Assembly: GCF_030063245.1 (NCBI RefSeq) | Contig: NZ_JASISR010000012.1 | Span: 62,001 to 126,000 of the forward strand | Length of the DNA: 64,000 bases | Reading direction: 5' to 3' | From: Paenarthrobacter sp. PH39-S1 | Lineage (GTDB): Bacteria; Actinomycetota; Actinomycetes; Actinomycetales; Micrococcaceae | In this document: positions 48,225 to 57,518 of the stretch, piece after piece | How the letters are laid out: every line of letters starts with the position of its first letter | How positions within the stretch are numbered: the first letter of the stretch is position 1 | Program-made: the position numbers and the translations under genes | The notes under the pieces: generated by a model | What the model was told of the DNA's origin: nothing | Databases searched by the model: none | The model's input: the letters and a program-made list of their open reading frames with translations, nothing else

Positions 48225-50257
48225 TTCCGATGCCCGACGCCTCAGGAAAGGCCCCGAATAACCCGGATCGCGGCGGCGACGCAACGCCGGGAAACACCTC
48301 TTCCAGGACCGAGACTCTCGCGAACCTGCTGCACGAGCAGCGGCGGTTCCCGCCGTCGTCGGACTTCACCGCGCAGGCCAACGTCACAGCGGAGGCGTAC
48401 GCCCAAGCGGACGCCGATTATCAGGCGTTCTGGGGACGCCAGGCCGGACGCCTGGCGTGGGCGGAGGAATGGACGAACGTACTGGACTGGTCCAACCCGC
48501 CGTTTGCCAAATGGTTTGTCGGCGGCAAGCTCAACGCCGCGTACAACTGCTTGGACCGGCATGTCGAGGCCGGCCGCGGGGACAAGGTCGCCTACTACTT
48601 CGAGGGCGAAGGCGGGGACACCCGGACCATCACCTATGCGCAGCTGACGGACATGGTCTGCCAGGCCGCGAACACCCTGACCGGCCTCGGCGTCACAGCC
48701 GGTGACCGGGTGGCCATCTACATGCCGATGATCCCGGAGACTGTCGTGGCGATGCTGGCCTGTGCCCGGATCGGCGCGCCGCACACCGTCGTCTTCGGCG
48801 GATTCTCCGCGGACGCCCTGCGCACCCGCATCCACGACTGCGACGCACGCGTTGTGATTACCGCCGACGGCGGCTACCGGCGCGGGCAGCCGGCGGGCCT
48901 GAAGTCCGCCGTCGACGAAGCGCTGCTGGACTGCCCCGACGTGCGCAGCGTGCTGGTGGTCCGGCGCACCGGCCAGGACGTCGCATGGCAGGACGGGCGC
49001 GACATCTGGTGGCACGACTCGGTGGAGCAGGCCAGCACGCACCACGACGCCGAGCCCTTCGACGCCGAACATCCGCTCTACGTCATGTACACCTCCGGCA
49101 CCACGGGAAAGCCCAAGGGCATCCTGCACACCACCGGCGGCTACCTGACCGGCGCCGCGTACACTCACTGGGCGGTCTTCGATCTCAAGGCGGAGACGGA
49201 CGTTTTCTGGACGGCTGCGGATATTGGCTGGGTCACCGGGCACAGCTACATCGTCTACGGACCGCTGGCCAACGGCGCAACCTCGGTCCTGTACGAGGGC
49301 ACACCGGACACCCCGCATCAGGGCCGCTGGTGGGAAATCATCGACAAATACAAGGTCTCGCTGCTGTACTGCGCCCCGACCGCCATCCGGACCTTCATGA
49401 AATGGGGAGCACAGATCCCGGACAAGTACAGCTTGGCGAGCCTGCGGCTGATCGGTTCCGTGGGCGAGCCGATCAATCCGGCCGCCTACATCTGGTACCG
49501 CGACACGATAGGGCATGGCCGCACTCCCGTGGTGGACACGTGGTGGCAGACGGAGACCGGCTGCATTGTGGTCAGCCCGCTGCCCGGAATCACCGCCGGC
49601 AAGCCCGGGGCGGCCATGAAGGCGCTGCCGGGTTTCCAGGTCGACGTGGTGGATGACGAGGGGCAGCCGGTGCCAAACGGCTCCGGCGGGTACCTGGTGC
49701 TTACCCGGCCGTGGCCTGCCATGCTGCGCACCATCTGGGGCGACGACGATCGGTACGTGAAGACCTACTGGTCCCGTTTCCCCGGGCTCTACTTTGCCGG
49801 CGATGGTGCCAAGAAGGACGACGACGGCGACATCTGGGTATTGGGGCGGGTGGACGATGTGATGAACGTCTCCGGCCACCGGCTCTCCACCACCGAGATC
49901 GAGTCCGCCCTGGTCTCCCATCCGATGGTGGCCGAAGCCGCCGTCGTAGGTGCCACCGACGACATGACGGGGCAGGCCGTAGTCGCCTTCGTCATCCTGC
50001 GCAGCGAAGCCGGCGACGGTGGCCCGGACATCGTGCAGCAGCTCCGTGCGCACGTGACCAAGGAAATTGGAAAAATGGCCCGACCGCGGCAGATCATGGT
50101 GGTGGCCGAGCTGCCGAAAACCCGCTCGGGGAAAATAATGCGGCGGCTATTGAAGGACGTGGCGGAGAACCGCGAGATCGGTGACGTGACCACACTGGCG
50201 GATTCCACCGTCATGGAACTGATCCGATCCAGCATGCCGCGAACGGAGTCCGAGTAA
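48221..50257 (+). CDS. acs: Acetyl-CoA synthetase (AMP-forming)
   Basis: 678 residues, GTG start overlapping the transporter. Activates acetate to acetyl-CoA through acetyl-AMP. Motifs: YVMYTSGTTGKPKGILHT for ATP, ADIGWVTGHSYIVYGPL, WWQTETGC, GRVDDVMNVSGHRLSTTEIE and KTRSGKIMRRLLKD, the last with the Lys that is reversibly acetylated in homologues. The N-terminal ~35 residues are a variable leader. Confidence 0.97.
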   Translation: MIPMPDASGKAPNNPDRGGDATPGNTSSRTETLANLLHEQRRFPPSSDFTAQANVTAEAYAQADADYQAFWGRQAGRLAWAEEWTNVLDWSNPPFAKWFVGGKLNAAYNCLDRHVEAGRGDKVAYYFEGEGGDTRTITYAQLTDMVCQAANTLTGLGVTAGDRVAIYMPMIPETVVAMLACARIGAPHTVVFGGFSADALRTRIHDCDARVVITADGGYRRGQPAGLKSAVDEALLDCPDVRSVLVVRRTGQDVAWQDGRDIWWHDSVEQASTHHDAEPFDAEHPLYVMYTSGTTGKPKGILHTTGGYLTGAAYTHWAVFDLKAETDVFWTAADIGWVTGHSYIVYGPLANGATSVLYEGTPDTPHQGRWWEIIDKYKVSLLYCAPTAIRTFMKWGAQIPDKYSLASLRLIGSVGEPINPAAYIWYRDTIGHGRTPVVDTWWQTETGCIVVSPLPGITAGKPGAAMKALPGFQVDVVDDEGQPVPNGSGGYLVLTRPWPAMLRTIWGDDDRYVKTYWSRFPGLYFAGDGAKKDDDGDIWVLGRVDDVMNVSGHRLSTTEIESALVSHPMVAEAAVVGATDDMTGQAVVAFVILRSEAGDGGPDIVQQLRAHVTKEIGKMARPRQIMVVAELPKTRSGKIMRRLLKDVAENREIGDVTTLADSTVMELIRSSMPRTESE

Positions 50258-50312
50258 CGGCCGGGCTGAGCCTGTTGTCTGCAGCGGCGGCGGGATTCCC
50301 TAAGCTTGACGG

Positions 50313-50879
50313 ATGCAACGACTAGCCAGGGCCCTGACCGAAGTCTTCTCTCCCACAGTGGTGGTGTCCGTATTTTTACTGACCACCGGGGCGGTGTCCG
50401 ATGGTTGGCGCGGCTTCGGGTTTGCCATGCTGGCAGCGCTCTTCACCGCTGTCGGACCCTTTGCCGGCATTCTCCTCGCGACCCGCCTGGGCAAGGTCTC
50501 CGATCATCACATCGGGAACCGGCGGCAACGGCTGCCAGTACTTTTGGCTGCCATGGTCTCGGGTGTCCTGGGACTGGTCATCCTGCTCCTGCTCGGCGCC
50601 CCGCGCGTCTGCATTGTCGGCCTGCTGAGCGTTATCTTCGGAATGGTCCTTGTCGGCGCGGTGAACACCTTCTGGAAATTGTCCGTCCACGTCTCCGTCG
50701 TCACGTTCGCGGCCGTCGCTTCGGTTCTCACCCTGGGACCCGGTTTCCTGCCCGCGTTGGTGATTCCGGCGGCGGTCGGCTGGTCCCGGGTGAAACTCGG
50801 CGACCACACCACGGCCCAAGTCCTCGCGGGCATTCCGGCGGGGTGCATAGTCGCCATGGCATATGCCGGGTTCCTTTAG
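50313..50879 (+). CDS. PAP2-like membrane protein
   Basis: 188 residues with about five membrane helices. The C-terminal half resembles type 2 phosphatidic acid phosphatases: a KLSVHVSVVTFAAV segment with the His of the second motif and SRVKLGDHTTAQVLAG with the Arg-x4-His of the third, although the first KxxxxxxRP motif is not clear (RLGKVSDHHIGNRRQRLP). It could be a lipid phosphatase or an inactive relative. It stands alone downstream of acs. Confidence 0.62.
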   Translation: MQRLARALTEVFSPTVVVSVFLLTTGAVSDGWRGFGFAMLAALFTAVGPFAGILLATRLGKVSDHHIGNRRQRLPVLLAAMVSGVLGLVILLLLGAPRVCIVGLLSVIFGMVLVGAVNTFWKLSVHVSVVTFAAVASVLTLGPGFLPALVIPAAVGWSRVKLGDHTTAQVLAGIPAGCIVAMAYAGFL

Positions 50880-50896
50880 TGCCCTTCCGGACAGGG

Positions 50897-50944
50897 AAAA
50901 GCCCCTCTGACCGGCGTTTGTGCTGGTCAGAGGAGCTTTTCTTT
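50897..50944. terminator. Bidirectional terminator between PAP2-like gene and tRNA-Val
   Basis: A 16-base stem (AAAAGC.CCTCTGACC with GGTCAGAGG.GCTTTT, one bulged base) around a 12-base loop, followed by TTTTCTTT on the plus strand and with AAAA at the other side. It serves the plus-strand gene and the convergent tRNA-Val. Confidence 0.85.
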
Positions 50945-51018
50945 GGTGGGCGATACTGGGTTCGAACCAGTGACCTCTTCGGTGTGAACGAAGCGCGCTA
51001 CCACTGCGCCAATCGCCC
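50944..51018 (-). tRNA. tRNA-Val (anticodon CAC)
   Basis: Minus-strand cloverleaf of 75 bases including encoded CCA: acceptor GGGCGAT with ATCGCCC, anticodon stem CTTCG/CGAAG with loop TTCACAC (CAC), T arm CTGGTTCGAACCCAG. Reads GUG. Confidence 0.95.
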
Positions 51019-51118
51019 GCATGGCCCGCCGACCCGGAAGGCCGCTCAAGCACTGCGTTGCTTCAAAATCCTAACGGATACCGGCGTTGGCTCATAATCA
51101 CGCCGCACATCGGCCCAG

Positions 51119-51168
51119 GAAGCAGGGGCTCCCCCGTGATAACGAAGCAGGGGCTCCCCCGTGATAAC
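51119..51168. repeat. 25-base perfect tandem repeat, two copies
   Basis: Copies at 51119-51143 and 51144-51168, each containing GGGGCTCCCCCGTGATAAC, whose GGGG/CCCC part can fold into a small hairpin. It lies in the gene-less stretch upstream of tRNA-Gly. No function is evident. Confidence 0.8.
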
Positions 51169-51475
51169 GCTGTTGCGCAGCACCGTCCTCGCGAGTGAGC
51201 CCCGCCTTCGGCCGTGGCACTGGTCCGTAGGTGGTGCGGCGCCTGAAAATTACAGCGGTAAATTACAGCGGTGTAATCCCGAAATTCCGCGTCTTTCCGG
51301 GCCACTCGTCCGCGCGCGGCCCGGTCCTAAGCAGCCTTCGGTGCCTCAATTTGGCGATTCCGCGAACCTTCTGTAAAGTTTTTCTAGCAAGGAACGCCAC
51401 GAACGCTTCAGAAGGAACGAAGCGGGACGGAAACAAAGAGACCTCAGATATTGAGAAATCGATGTTGTTCCTTAT
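51169..51475. other. Gene-less stretch upstream of tRNA-Gly
   Basis: About 300 bases without a supported gene. It must include promoters for tRNA-Gly on the plus strand and tRNA-Val(CAC) on the minus strand. Confidence 0.45.
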
Positions 51476-51547
51476 GCGGATGTGGCTCAGTGGTAGAGCA
51501 TCACCTTGCCAAGGTGAGGGTCGCGAGTTCGAATCTCGTCATCCGCT
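51476..51547 (+). tRNA. tRNA-Gly (anticodon GCC)
   Basis: Acceptor GCGGATG with CATCCGC, anticodon stem and loop around TTGCCAA (GCC), T arm GAGTTCGAATCTC. No encoded CCA. First of three plus-strand tRNAs. Confidence 0.95.
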
Positions 51548-51622
51548 CGCAGGACACTGTCGGATAGTGTTCGGAGCATTTCGAATCAGTTAGTCGAGTT
51601 GCTGGTTTCCGAACTGGTACAC

Positions 51623-51696
51623 GGTGGGGTGGCCGAGAGGCGAGGCAGCGGCCTGCAAAGCCGCGTACACGGGTTCGAATCCCGTTCCCACCTCCA
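51623..51696 (+). tRNA. tRNA-Cys (anticodon GCA)
   Basis: Acceptor GGTGGGG with TCCCACC, anticodon stem GCGGC/GCCGC with loop CTGCAAA (GCA), T arm GGGTTCGAATCCC and encoded CCA. About 75 bases after tRNA-Gly. Confidence 0.95.
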
Positions 51697-51744
51697 CTTT
51701 GACGGCAGATAAGCAGATTTCAGCAGATGTTCTGGTGTTCATCT

Positions 51745-51816
51745 GGGCGATTGGCGCAGCGGTAGCGCGCTTCCCTGACACGGAAGAGGTCACTGGTTCG
51801 ATCCCAGTATCGCCCA
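51745..51816 (+). tRNA. tRNA-Val (anticodon GAC)
   Basis: Acceptor GGGCGAT with ATCGCCC, anticodon stem CTTCC/GGAAG with loop CTGACAC (GAC), T arm CTGGTTCGATCCCAG. Much of the body is shared with the minus-strand tRNA-Val(CAC), so the two probably arose by duplication. Confidence 0.95.
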
Positions 51817-51827
51817 CCCAAACAGTC

Positions 51828-51855
51828 AGCAGCTTCTTCAGGAAGCTGCTTTTTT
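51828..51855 (+). terminator. Terminator of the tRNA cluster
   Basis: Nine-base stem AGCAGCTTC/GAAGCTGCT around a 5-base loop and followed by a T-run, 11 bases after tRNA-Val(GAC). Confidence 0.9.
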
Positions 51856-52023
51856 GTTGCCCGGATTCCTGGCCGGGGCACGGACTCCCGCCACCCTTGC
51901 CAGCGCTGGATTGAGTTCAAGGACCAGAGCTCCTTGGCCGCTGCTCCTTGGCAGCGTCAGAATCTGCGATTAGGATTGATTTAGTGGAGCAAAATGGCTC
52001 CAAGGAGTGAAGGGAGGTGCCCG

Positions 52024-52257
52024 TTGTCAGTATTTGACGATATCAAGGGCAAGGCCGCGGGACTGGTTAACGGTAACGAAGGAGCGCTCAGAGGCGGAAT
52101 CGAAAAGGCCGCGAACTTCATCGACAGTAAGACCGGTGAAAGGTTCAAAGACCAGATCGACGGCGTCCAGAACGCTGCCGGAGGCTTTATCGGCAAAGTG
52201 GGCGGCAGCACGACTGCCACCGCAGCCGATGACGGCACCGAGGATCATCGCGCTTAA
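52024..52257 (+). CDS. Small MT0933-like (Rv0909-type) putative antitoxin
   Basis: 77 residues from TTG 52024, supported by AAGGGAGG a few bases upstream. SVFDDIKGKAAGLV, then GIEKAANFIDSKTGERFKDQIDGVQNAAG follows the pattern of small actinobacterial proteins annotated as MT0933-like antitoxins (KASDFVDEKTGGKYSDQ). No toxin gene is adjacent, so an antitoxin role is doubtful; it may be a stress or chaperone-like protein. A hairpin terminator follows 33 bases later. Confidence 0.6.
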   Translation: MSVFDDIKGKAAGLVNGNEGALRGGIEKAANFIDSKTGERFKDQIDGVQNAAGGFIGKVGGSTTATAADDGTEDHRA

Positions 52258-52289
52258 TACTCCCTTCGCCTGAGAATTGAGTCAAAGGG

Positions 52290-52319
52290 CGCTGGCCCTG
52301 CCGGGAGGCAGAGCCAGCG
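52290..52319 (+). terminator. Hairpin after the MT0933-like gene
   Basis: CGCTGGC (52290-52296) pairs with GCCAGCG (52313-52319), with an inner CTGCC/GGCAG stem. Followed by GTCTTGG with no long T-run, so termination is likely but not certain. Confidence 0.6.
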
Positions 52320-52384
52320 TCTTGGCGTTTAAGGACGCCTGCACAGCCACGCACCATCGAACGCAAGCGTTAGGAAGCCCGATC

Positions 52385-52786
52385 CTGTCTGACGTCACCA
52401 CCCCTGAAGTAGACGGTGACCAGGCCGTCGCCGGCATCGTCACGGCACTGGTCGGCTTCACGTCCTCCTGCGCCGTCGTCCTGGCCGGCCTGCGCGCAGT
52501 CGGCACCAGCGACGCGCAGGCGGCCTCCGGACTGCTGGCCCTGACGGTGATCTTCAGCATGCGCGTTTTGTTGGTTCCTGGCGCAGCCGGCCGGTCACGT
52601 TTGCACGGTCGACGCCCGCGCTGCGGTGCTGAATCCTTCGGTTTCGCGACGCCGTGGCGTTCCTCCATGCTGGTCACGGCATCGGAACCCTGCCGGGGGG
52701 CGCCCTTCGGCGGACACGCCATCAATCCGGCGGCTTTCAGGGGGGCGCCGGCGGCCGGAAGTTTCCGGCGTCGGCTGCCTAACTGA
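52385..52786 (+). pseudogene. Decayed benE-like benzoate transporter remnant
   Basis: The reading VAGIVTALVGFTSSCAVVLAGLRAVG followed by QAASGLLALTV matches the conserved N-terminal helices of BenE-family benzoate/proton symporters. After this the frame turns into an unmatched Arg-rich segment, then APFGGHAINPAAF, which fits the later PFGGHAINLAA motif. About 170 residues between these, and the rest of the about 400-residue protein, are missing. The product would not be functional. Confidence 0.55.
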
Positions 52787-53816
52787 CTTCCTGCTCCTGG
52801 CCTTCGCGGGCCAGAGCCGTCAGCCGGGACACCGCGCGGTAATACTTCTTCAGGTAACCGCCGGCCATCATCTCCGGGCTGAACAATGAATCGAGGGGCA
52901 CCCCACTGGCAAGGATCGGCACGTCGCGGTCGTAAAGCCGGTCCGCCAGCACCACAAAGCGCAGCGCCACGGACTGCTCGGTAATGGTCTTCACATCGCG
53001 CCAGACAACGCCGTCGATCCCGTCCACCAGCTGACGGTACCGGCTGGGATGGACCGCGGCCAGGTGATCTACCAGCGTCACAAAGTCATCCACGGCAACC
53101 GTTTTGCCGTCAAATTCCGCTTTCATCGCCGAATCCAGGTCGCTGTTGGACAGCGGCGCCGGCGGCGCCGGCAGCCCGCGGTGCCGGTAATCCTCGCCGT
53201 CGATCCGGACCACCTCGAACTGGTCCGCGAGCACCTGGATTTCCCGCTGGAAGTCGACGGCCGCAAAGCGGCCCTCGCCGAGGGACCCGGGCAGCGTGTT
53301 GGAGGTGGCAGCCAGCTTAACGCCGGCGTCCGCCAGCTCGCGCATCAGTCGGGACATCAGCACCGTGTCCCCCGGGTCGTCGAGTTCAAACTCATCAATG
53401 CACACCAGTTTGTAGCTGCTCAGTGCCTCCACGGTCTTGCGGAAGGACAGTGCCCCCACCAGGTTGGTGTATTCCACGAAGGTGCCGAAGGCCTTGGGAC
53501 CGGGAGAGGCGTGCCATAGGGAGGCGAGCAGGTGCGTCTTGCCGACGCCGAACCCGCCGTCCAGATAGAAGCCGGACCGGACGGCCGGCTTCTTCGGGGC
53601 GAAAAGCCTGCGCAGTCCCTTGGGCTCCGGGGTTTTGATGGAGTCGGCGAACTGCTCCATGGCCCGTACCGCGGTGGTTTGCGACGGCTGCGCGGGGTCC
53701 GGCCGGTAGCTGGCGAAGGAGACCGATCCGAAACGCGGCGACGGATAAAAACCCTTGAGGAGCTCATCCACCGTCACTGACGGCATGCGGGCGGAGAGTT
53801 GCTCAAGCTTGACCAA
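52779..53816 (-). CDS. zapE: Cell division protein ZapE (AFG1-like ATPase)
   Basis: 345 residues. Walker A is GGFGVGKTHLL (about 87-97), Walker B is LVCIDEFELDD (about 140-150), with the sensor region AATSNTLPGSLGEGRF and the RYRQLVDGIDGVVW-like C-terminal part as in the AFG1/ZapE family. In E. coli ZapE binds FtsZ and affects Z-ring stability; the mitochondrial relatives act in protein turnover. It is divergent from the sulfurtransferase gene. Confidence 0.92.
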   Translation of the reverse strand: MVKLEQLSARMPSVTVDELLKGFYPSPRFGSVSFASYRPDPAQPSQTTAVRAMEQFADSIKTPEPKGLRRLFAPKKPAVRSGFYLDGGFGVGKTHLLASLWHASPGPKAFGTFVEYTNLVGALSFRKTVEALSSYKLVCIDEFELDDPGDTVLMSRLMRELADAGVKLAATSNTLPGSLGEGRFAAVDFQREIQVLADQFEVVRIDGEDYRHRGLPAPPAPLSNSDLDSAMKAEFDGKTVAVDDFVTLVDHLAAVHPSRYRQLVDGIDGVVWRDVKTITEQSVALRFVVLADRLYDRDVPILASGVPLDSLFSPEMMAGGYLKKYYRAVSRLTALAREGQEQEVS

Positions 53817-54097
53817 GGGGCGGCGTCCATTCGTTGTGGTCTGTGCGGACCGGCGGAGTACGCGGTCCGCCGGCGGATGCAGGGGTGCCCTGCAAGAATA
53901 CCGCCAAGGGCGACCGGCAGAATGTCGGCCGGTGTGCAGACACTGCCGACGGCGGCGCCCGGCCGGCCGACATTGCGCCAGATTAACGGGCCAGGGGCCT
54001 TTATCGGTCGTACGTGGATAAGCTGGTCAGGAGGGCGGCCGCGCACCCGTGTGCCCGCCGACGTTCCGATTGCCGATCCGACGAATTTAGGGGCACC

Positions 54098-55015
54098 ATG
54101 CCGATTGCAGCAGAAACGAACAAGAAGTTTGCAGCCTACGCGCATCCCGACCGGCTGGTTTCCACGCACTGGCTAGCCGACGCACTGGCCGCCGGCGCCG
54201 CCGCCGATGGTTCGCTGGTGCTGGTGGAGTCCGACGAAGACGTCCTGCTCTACGAAACGGGGCACATCCCCGGCGCCGTCAAAATCGACTGGCACACGGA
54301 TCTCAACGACGAAGTGACCCGCGACTACGTTGACGGGCCCGCGTTCGCCCAGCTGGCCGCGGCCAAGGGCATCTCGCGGGACTCCACCGTCGTCATCTAC
54401 GGCGACAAGTCCAACTGGTGGGCCGCCTACGCCCTCTGGGTTTTTACGCTTTTTGGCCACGAGGATGTCCGTTTGCTGGACGGCGGGCGCGACAAGTGGA
54501 TCGCCGAAGGCCGCGACGTCACCACCAAGTCCACCAAAGTCGAACCGGCCGAATACCCGGTCGTGGAACGCTCCGACGCCCCGATCCGGGCGTTCAAGGA
54601 CGACGTACTGGCCCATTTGGGCAACCCGCTGATCGATGTCCGGTCTCCGGAGGAGTACTCCGGCCAACGCACGCACATGCCCGCTTACCCGCAGGAAGGC
54701 GCCATGCGCGGGGGCCATATCCCCACCGCCGCGTCGATTCCGTGGGGACGCGCGGCCGCGCAGGACGGCACCTACCGCAGCCGGGACGAGCTGGAAGCGC
54801 TGTACCTTGACGAAGCTGGCCTGAAGCCCGGCGATGATGTGGTGGCATACTGCCGGATCGGCGAGCGTTCCAGCCACACCTGGTTTGCGCTTAAATACCT
54901 GTTGGGCTTCGATACCGTCCGCAACTATGACGGCTCGTGGACCGAATGGGGCAACGCGGTCCGCGTCCCCATTGCCAAGGGCAGCGAACGCGGCGACCTG
55001 CCGACGGCGCGCTGA
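54098..55015 (+). CDS. sseA: Thiosulfate/3-mercaptopyruvate sulfurtransferase, two rhodanese domains
   Basis: 305 residues from ATG 54098 (AGGGG upstream). Two rhodanese domains (about 25-150 and 175-295); the catalytic Cys lies in [13 protein letters not shown], the CRxGxRS pattern of thiosulfate-type enzymes. Transfers sulfane sulfur to an acceptor. Followed by a SufE gene, so it may feed sulfur handling for Fe-S clusters. Longer in-frame starts are rejected because the N terminus [22 protein letters not shown] is normal for the family. Confidence 0.93.
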   Translation: MPIAAETNKKFAAYAHPDRLVSTHWLADALAAGAAADGSLVLVESDEDVLLYETGHIPGAVKIDWHTDLNDEVTRDYVDGPAFAQLAAAKGISRDSTVVIYGDKSNWWAAYALWVFTLFGHEDVRLLDGGRDKWIAEGRDVTTKSTKVEPAEYPVVERSDAPIRAFKDDVLAHLGNPLIDVRSPEEYSGQRTHMPAYPQEGAMRGGHIPTAASIPWGRAAAQDGTYRSRDELEALYLDEAGLKPGDDVVAYCRIGERSSHTWFALKYLLGFDTVRNYDGSWTEWGNAVRVPIAKGSERGDLPTAR

Positions 55016-55125
55016 CCGCCGTCGGGCCCTCTGCATGCCGCGCTACGTATACCGTCCTTTCTATATTGTCCAATGCAACCCGTGCGCAGTAACCGCGCGG
55101 GGAAATTCTGAGTAGGCTGGTGACG

Positions 55126-55587
55126 ATGACTACGACACCCGTATTGCCACCCGCCCTCGCCGACATCGTCGACGATTTCCAGGCGCTGGACGAGCCCGAG
55201 AGGCTCCAGCTGCTGTTGGAGTTCTCCCGCTCGCTGCCGCCGCTTCCGGAGCGCCTGACCGATCACCCGGAGCTGCTCGAACAGGTGGTGGAGTGTCAGA
55301 CACCGCTGTTTTTGACGGTGGAGACGGAAAAGCACGACGACGGCGACGTGATCCGGCTGTTCTTCAAAGCACCTCCGGAGGCGCCCACCACGCGCGGCTT
55401 TGCCGGCGTCCTGCATGAAGGTTTGGACGGACTGCCGGCCACGGACATTCTGGCGATCCCGGATGACATGCCGGATCTGCTCGGACTTACCCGTGCGATC
55501 ACGCCGCTGCGGATGCGCGGAATGTCCGCCATGTTAGGGCGGATCAAGCGCAAAGTGGCCGCTGCGGGCCGTGCGTCCGCCGGTTAG
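55126..55587 (+). CDS. sufE: SufE family protein
   Basis: 153 residues. The conserved Cys lies in VECQTPLFL (about residue 55), in the SufE position that accepts sulfur from SufS. LADIVDDFQALDEPERLQLLLEFSRSLPPLPERL is the typical N terminus. ATG 55126 or GTG 55120 are possible starts. It lies 110 bases after the sulfurtransferase; the suf operon itself is elsewhere. Confidence 0.93.
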   Translation: MTTTPVLPPALADIVDDFQALDEPERLQLLLEFSRSLPPLPERLTDHPELLEQVVECQTPLFLTVETEKHDDGDVIRLFFKAPPEAPTTRGFAGVLHEGLDGLPATDILAIPDDMPDLLGLTRAITPLRMRGMSAMLGRIKRKVAAAGRASAG

Positions 55588-55597
55588 TCGGATACGT

Positions 55598-56893
55598 TCA
55601 GTCCGCCGGCTCCGTCCCGTGCGGCAAATCGTAACGTCCCAGCCGCGGTTTGAGCCATGCGGCCACCAGTGCGTCCCAGCGCTCCGGTTCCACGTTCCAC
55701 TCCTTGGTGTGCAGAGCGTGGCTGAAGGGCTCGAACGTCACCATTTCGGGGTTGCGTGTGGCCAGTTCAGCCGACGGCCCGTAGGGCACGAAGTCGTCAT
55801 CAACGCTGTGGATAATCAGCGTCGGCGTGCGCAGTTCCACGGCCCGGCTGACCCAGTCCATGCTCTTCAGATCCACCGGGGCGGCCAAGCCGGTGAGCCG
55901 GCGCCCCAGGGGATGGCTGAGCATCAGCTGCCCGTACCGGCCAGCGGCCGCGGGGATTTTGTTCAGCTCAGCCTGATGAGCCAGCACGTCCACCCAGTTA
56001 ATCACGGGTGCGTCCAGAACCAGCGCCAAAATGATGTTCCGCTGCCTGCTGTGATCGGCGACCTGCAGCGAGATGGCTCCGCCCATCGAATAGCCGAACA
56101 GCACCACGTCCTTGGCACCATGGGCGACGGCGAAATCAATGGCGGCCTCGACATCGGGCCATTCCGTGGCGCCGAGCCCATAGCGGCCGTCCCCCGCCGC
56201 CGGCGCCTCACCGTCATTGCGGTAGGACACCACCAGACTGTTCAGACCCAGATCGTGGGCGGTCCGGACCGCCCGCAGACCTTCATTCCTGGTGGCACCG
56301 CGGCCATGCACCATGATCGCCCAGGTGCTCAGGGCCGGCTCCGCCCGAAACAGCCATGCGGGGGACGGGCCCACGGGCAGGTCGATGGTGACATCCTCCG
56401 CCGTCAGTCCCACATCTTCGGGCCCGGCGAAGACGGCCGAACTCCACCAGCCGCGGGCCGCGTGCGCCAGATCCGATCCGGACACCCGCAGCACGTCACG
56501 GGTCACCGTGCCTTCACGCGGCACGTAGGAGCGGATGCCGCCAATGACCGCGTGGCCGGCACCGCCGTCGAAGAACAGACTGTAGGTGCCCTGCACCGTG
56601 GTTTCCGCCGTGACCGGCAGCACCACCTGCAGGTTCATGCCGTCACGGATCACGGCCAGGATCGGCAGATCCTGCTCGCGGACCCTCGCCGGCGTGACAA
56701 CCCGGCGGGCGAAGTAGGCCGCCAGCGCGGCCGTGGCCGTGACGAGCAAGGATGCCCCGCCGGCACCAACGCCGATGCCTAGGGCGGCCCATTTCAGCCA
56801 AGAATCCCGTTCACCCTCGGAGGGCGCGGCACGGGAATTGCTCATGGACCGTTCGGCTCCGGGAGCCCGCACTGGCGGCGCTGAAGTTGGCAT
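55598..56893 (-). CDS. Membrane-anchored alpha/beta hydrolase
   Basis: 431 residues. After a 30-residue N terminus comes one membrane helix (about 35-60). The hydrolase domain shows an oxyanion region IMVHGRGATRNE, the nucleophile elbow GYSMGG, the Asp in IIHSVDDDFVPYGPS and the His in PFSHALHTKEW. Similar actinobacterial proteins are annotated as alpha/beta hydrolases or dienelactone-like esterases; the substrate is unknown. It is convergent with sufE and divergent from the USP-like gene. Confidence 0.85.
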   Translation of the reverse strand: MPTSAPPVRAPGAERSMSNSRAAPSEGERDSWLKWAALGIGVGAGGASLLVTATAALAAYFARRVVTPARVREQDLPILAVIRDGMNLQVVLPVTAETTVQGTYSLFFDGGAGHAVIGGIRSYVPREGTVTRDVLRVSGSDLAHAARGWWSSAVFAGPEDVGLTAEDVTIDLPVGPSPAWLFRAEPALSTWAIMVHGRGATRNEGLRAVRTAHDLGLNSLVVSYRNDGEAPAAGDGRYGLGATEWPDVEAAIDFAVAHGAKDVVLFGYSMGGAISLQVADHSRQRNIILALVLDAPVINWVDVLAHQAELNKIPAAAGRYGQLMLSHPLGRRLTGLAAPVDLKSMDWVSRAVELRTPTLIIHSVDDDFVPYGPSAELATRNPEMVTFEPFSHALHTKEWNVEPERWDALVAAWLKPRLGRYDLPHGTEPAD

Positions 56894-57009
56894 GGTCCCA
56901 TTCTTCCCAACCCCGCGGAGAACGTCGAGCGGCGCACCGGGAAGGTGCCGAAGTCATCGGAGCCGGCCAAGGATGCCGGCGCAGCCCTCCGCTGGCATAC
57001 GCTTAGGCC

Positions 57010-57504
57010 ATGACTGATTCGATCATTATTCTGACCGAGGAGCCCTTGGGCGACATCGACGCGGAAAACATCACCCGACTCTACGAAAACGACGACGATG
57101 TTGAGCTGCTGGTACTGGTCCCCGCGGACACCAAACGGAACCTGCTCGTCGACGTCGTGGATCAGCTGACTATGCTGGATCTGCCCGGTGCCCTGCGTGA
57201 ACTGCGGGAAAAGGCCCCCGATCAGGCGGCCGTCCGTGCCGAGGCCGCGCACACCCTGGAGATTTCCCTTACCACGTTGCGGAACGCCGGCACCAAGGTG
57301 ACCGGCGCCGTAGCCGAGGGAAACGCCGTCGCCTCTCTGGTGGCCAAAGTCAACGAAACGCAGGCACGGCAGGCCGTCGTCGTGACCCGTCCGCATGCCC
57401 TCGCAGATACCTTCCGCCGGGACTGGGCCAGTCAGGCGCAGCATAAGCTCGGCCTACCGGTGCTGCACCTGTACGCGGGCTCGGGATTTATTGGCGACTC
57501 TTAA
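57010..57504 (+). CDS. USP-like Rossmann-fold protein of unknown function
   Basis: 164 residues. Alternating strands and helices (SIIILTEEP, VELLVLVPADTKRNLLVDVVDQ, GTKVTGAVAEGN, RQAVVVTRPHALADTF, LPVLHLYAGSG) resemble the universal stress protein fold, but the usual ATP-binding G-2x-G-9x-G(S/T) motif is not evident. The function is not known. It lies 14 bases before msrB, so the two may be cotranscribed. Confidence 0.65.
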   Translation: MTDSIIILTEEPLGDIDAENITRLYENDDDVELLVLVPADTKRNLLVDVVDQLTMLDLPGALRELREKAPDQAAVRAEAAHTLEISLTTLRNAGTKVTGAVAEGNAVASLVAKVNETQARQAVVVTRPHALADTFRRDWASQAQHKLGLPVLHLYAGSGFIGDS

Positions 57505-57518
57505 ACGTTGGAGCGATT

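Noticed and set aside
48242-50053. Minus-strand frame of 603 codons opposite acs
   Set aside because: Antisense shadow; acs is conserved throughout its length.
51994-52257. Toxin-antitoxin pair at the MT0933-like gene
   Set aside because: No toxin gene lies on either side; only the putative antitoxin-like protein is present.
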